Shown piece after piece: positions 33,801 through 35,410 of a stretch of DNA of 35,410 nt. The notes beneath the pieces were generated by a model that did no database searches, had not been told where the DNA came from, and was given only the letters and a program-made list of their open reading frames with translations. How positions within the stretch are numbered: position 1 is the first letter of the stretch; each line of letters begins with the position of its first letter. This DNA comes from a virus. The stretch covers positions 1-35,410 of IMG/VR virus record IMGVR_UViG_3300000116_000079; one strand, written 5' to 3'. Position numbers and translations under genes: made by a program.

Positions 33801-34070
33801 TCAGAGGATAACGCGAGCCACGATGAGGAACCATTCTTGCATGAAGTCTTCGGGCGTGTAGTCTTCGGGCGTTCCCCAATTGTCCGTACCTTCTTTGGTG
33901 CGTAGTGCGTCAAGGGTTACGGTTGCGTGGGCGAGAGCGTCACGGTATGCCTGAACGGGGCCGGTGCGGTCGGGGTGTTGGTAGCCGGTGCATTCAACAT
34001 CGCTGAATTGTCCACAGGCACAAATCCATTCGTATTTTATCATGTGAGGGTTATTGATAGTGAAGCGCAT
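33801..34070 (-). CDS. Small protein with possible zinc-binding cysteines
   Basis: 89 residues from ATG 34070 (MRFTINNPHM); GTG at 34085 or 34079 would extend it by 5 or 3. A WICACGQFSDVECTGYQHPD segment has C-x-C, C and H and may bind metal. The rest is helical and acidic (YRDALAHATVTLDALRTKEG). It follows the 110-residue gene (ending at 34082) with a short gap or overlap depending on the start, and the two probably share one transcript from the TATA box at 34433-34444. Function unknown. Confidence 0.55.
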   Translation of the reverse strand: MRFTINNPHMIKYEWICACGQFSDVECTGYQHPDRTGPVQAYRDALAHATVTLDALRTKEGTDNWGTPEDYTPEDFMQEWFLIVARVIL

Positions 34071-34081
34071 TATTCTCACGC

Positions 34082-34414
34082 TCACATCAAGGATTCAATC
34101 AATTCAAGTGCTTCCGTTTTAGCGTCGCAGTCATACCAATCGTCGCCGGCAATATCTTGAACCAATACATACAATTTTGAAAGTCTGGAACCGTCGATTT
34201 TTTCGGTGATGATGCGTCCAAACATTGTGTTGTGAGCAGGAACGGCGTACTTGGCGTTGATGAGGTGGTGTTGAACCTTAATGAGGTCTTGAATGTCCAC
34301 TTCGTGATGACTGTTGCGAATGACCATATTCATTAGGTCAAGGGCATAGCCAAGGTGCTTCAACGAGGCGGATTCTTCCGCAATAGGGTTGGTTTCGGAG
34401 GGGTTTTGTCCCAT
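34082..34414 (-). CDS. Small helical protein, unknown function
   Basis: 110 residues, mostly helical (SASLKHLGYALDLMNMVIRN, EVDIQDLIKVQHHLINAKYA, RLSKLYVLVQDIAGDDW, TEALELIESLM). No recognised motif. A CTTATATACCTG promoter centred 26 nt before ATG 34414 gives a leaderless transcript. A CGACTAAA site lies exactly 10 bp further upstream. It is the first gene of a two-gene cassette. Confidence 0.6.
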   Translation of the reverse strand: MGQNPSETNPIAEESASLKHLGYALDLMNMVIRNSHHEVDIQDLIKVQHHLINAKYAVPAHNTMFGRIITEKIDGSRLSKLYVLVQDIAGDDWYDCDAKTEALELIESLM

Positions 34415-34432
34415 GATTTATTGTAGGGCTGA

Positions 34433-34444
34433 CAGGTATATAAG
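34433..34444 (-). promoter_or_regulatory. CTTATATACCTG promoter
   Basis: The 12-mer (plus strand CAGGTATATAAG) is identical to the one at 35092-35103. It is centred about 26 nt before ATG 34414. The first repeat site, GCGACTAAA at 34455-34463, begins 10 nt beyond it. A bound factor there would sit next to the BRE/TATA site, where archaeal activators or repressors act. Confidence 0.72.
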
Positions 34445-34454
34445 CGGTACTGCG

Positions 34455-34735
34455 GCGACTAAACAGGAATCCGACTAAAGGAGTTTAGTCGGAAGGGGCC
34501 AAGTATAGTCTTTTAGTCGCGACTAACTGATAGGGGTTGCGTGGTGCGTTTAGTCGGAATTTTTAGGCGCGCCTAATCTTACCCCTACTTTTCGTGGAAA
34601 TTATTTAGTCGGAATATTTAGTCGTTAGTCGGGGCAGTTTAGTCGGACTTTTTTAGTCGGAAAAAAGAAAATTTAGTCGGAAAAATTACCTAAAGAAAAA
34701 AGAAAATTTAGTCGGAAGTTACCGAGTTTAGTCGG
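34455..34735. repeat. TTTAGTCGG repeat array 2
   Basis: Two reverse sites near the promoter (34455-34463, 34471-34479) come first, then forward sites starting 34484, 34549, 34604, 34617, 34624, 34638, 34652, 34672, 34707 and 34727. Two palindromes are included: TTAGTCGCGACTAA (34513-34526) and TTAGGCGCGCCTAA (34563-34576). The array ends TTTAGTCGGGGGC, the same boundary as array 1, directly against a hairpin. Confidence 0.85.
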
Positions 34736-34737
34736 GG

Positions 34738-34769
34738 GCCACCGCGCCCTCCGAGGAAGACGCGGCGGC
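34738..34769 (-). terminator. CTCG-capped hairpin after the 34823 gene
   Basis: 14-bp stem on the minus RNA (arms 34756-34769 and 34738-34751, loop CTCG) with three G-U pairs, beginning 53 nt after the gene stop. It is followed on the minus strand by T-rich array sequence (TTTTCTTTTTTC). Same design as the hairpins at 31661 and 33718. Confidence 0.65.
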
Positions 34770-34822
34770 GTTGGTACGAGCCGTGACCGTTCGCATTTTG
34801 TGTCCTAACATCGTCGATTTTT

Positions 34823-35062
34823 TTAACCGTCAAGGTAGTTATCAATTAGTGCCGCCGTAAGTGCGGGCCACTTCATTGCGAACTCCAACGGGTTGCGTTG
34901 CATCATGTTGAATTGGTCACCAACATAGCCGCTAAGTTCGTGCGCTGTACCTCCATTTTGATACAGTTTGTTATATGCCGCTACGAATGTTTCTCCATCC
35001 GTCCATGTTGCAGTGTGGTACAATGCTTTGTACGCCGCCGTTATTTCTTCTTGTGTTTTCAT
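34823..35062 (-). CDS. Small protein, unknown function
   Basis: 79 residues, MKTQEEITAAYKALYHTATW at the start. Helical and aromatic-rich with repeated A-x-Y-x-x-L-Y features (TAAYKALYH, VAAYNKLYQ) and a QRNPLEFAMKWPALTAALI end. GAGGTGA lies 4 nt before ATG 35062, and the TATA box lies further upstream, giving a 10-nt leader. No family recognised. Single-gene cassette between two repeat arrays. Confidence 0.6.
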   Translation of the reverse strand: MKTQEEITAAYKALYHTATWTDGETFVAAYNKLYQNGGTAHELSGYVGDQFNMMQRNPLEFAMKWPALTAALIDNYLDG

Positions 35063-35091
35063 CTTTTCACCTCAATATATCGTAGAGGGTG

Positions 35092-35103
35092 CAGGTATAT
35101 AAG
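35092..35103 (-). promoter_or_regulatory. CTTATATACCTG promoter
   Basis: Identical 12-mer to the promoter at 34433-34444, centred about 37 nt before ATG 35062. CCGACTAAA (35114-35122) begins 10 nt upstream of it, exactly as in the other cassette. The 10-nt gaps themselves differ in sequence, so spacing rather than sequence is conserved. Confidence 0.72.
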
Positions 35104-35113
35104 GCTGTCTACG

Positions 35114-35395
35114 CCGACTAAACGGGCATTTTCAGTTTGTATTATTATTTAGTCGTGACTAATTAGGCGGCGTTATTATTGTTTTTTAGTCGGAATAGGC
35201 TGTTTTGGGGCGTTTAGTCGCGCCTAATTTATGGGGTCGCAGTCACGCGTTTAGTCGGAATTTTTTTGGGAAGCGGCGCGAATGTAGCATAGGAGGCAAT
35301 CGGATTTTTTTTCCGCCTAAACAAGAGTAGAGAGGCAGTTTTTTAGTCGGGGGCGACCGACTAAATTATCATAACGCAGTCACGCGTTTAGTCGG
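35114..35395. repeat. TTTAGTCGG repeat array 3 (runs toward the window end)
   Basis: Sites include CCGACTAAA 35114-35122, the near-palindrome TTAGTCGTGACTAA (35149-35162), forward sites starting 35185, 35250, 35342 and 35387, and a mixed palindrome TTTAGTCGCGCCTAA (35213-35227). Reverse sites lie at 35313-35321 (CCGCCTAAA) and 35357-35365. CGCAGTCACGCGTTTAGTCGGAAT (24 nt, partly quoted) is duplicated at 35238-35261 and 35375-35398. No gene is seen in the last 348 bases. Confidence 0.8.
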
Positions 35396-35410
35396 AATCG
35401 TTGGTGCTGT

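Noticed and set aside
33488-35395. CRISPR array
   Set aside because: Repeats are only 8-9 bp, spacings vary from 7 to 41 bp, orientation changes, and spacers are low-complexity.

Overview
The window looks like part of the genome of a head-tailed (HK97-type, long-tailed) dsDNA virus infecting an archaeon. Signs of an archaeal host are an archaeo-eukaryotic-type primase, an ERCC4/XPF-type nuclease with helix-hairpin-helix (HhH) repeats, TATA boxes placed 25-28 nt before start codons (leaderless transcripts), and internal ribosome sites matching an archaeal 16S tail (GGAGGTGA-like). A mesophilic marine euryarchaeon such as Marine Group II (Poseidoniales, whose viruses are called magroviruses) would fit the AT-rich composition and gene set. 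That host call is inference. No integrase, tRNA, rRNA, CRISPR array or insertion sequence was seen.

Layout. (1) 1-2831, + strand: a compact replication/repair module (Cas4/RecB-like nuclease, small zinc ribbon, primase, ERCC4 nuclease). (2) 2825-27769, - strand: one ~25 kb late operon, read from right to left. Its order is portal, two-helix membrane protein, acetyltransferase-like protein, protease-scaffold polyprotein, cement-like protein, major capsid protein, small head/connector proteins, fibre, a run of tiny genes, connector, gp10-like protein, tail terminator, tail tube, chaperone pair, tape measure and a giant tail hub. (3) 28072-31308, + strand: a divergent packaging module with an HTH-metallophosphoesterase, two tiny zinc ribbons and the large terminase. 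(4) 31.3-35.4 kb: a GC-richer accessory region with four - strand genes of unknown function. They are separated by long tetraloop-capped hairpins and dense arrays of a TTTAGTCGG repeat, with 18-bp iterons next to an AT-rich stretch.

Genes working together. The late operon gives a complete head and tail. The chaperone pair carries a canonical -1 slippery heptamer (C CCT TTG) in the right frame, and the protease gene has a nested start with a strong ribosome site that would make a separate scaffold. The 1184-residue tape measure predicts a tail of very roughly 175 nm.

Most unusual is 33.0-35.4 kb. More than 30 copies of TTTAGTCG(G), singly, at spacings near multiples of 7 bp, or as palindromes, fill the intergenic spaces. 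In two places a copy sits exactly 10 bp upstream of an identical 12-bp TATA promoter. Each cassette ends with a similar hairpin 53-57 nt after the stop codon. A second motif, GCAGTNNNNCGTTTA, occurs in this region and again between the two divergent late operons. I read this as a virus-specific regulatory and/or origin system that I cannot match to a described one.
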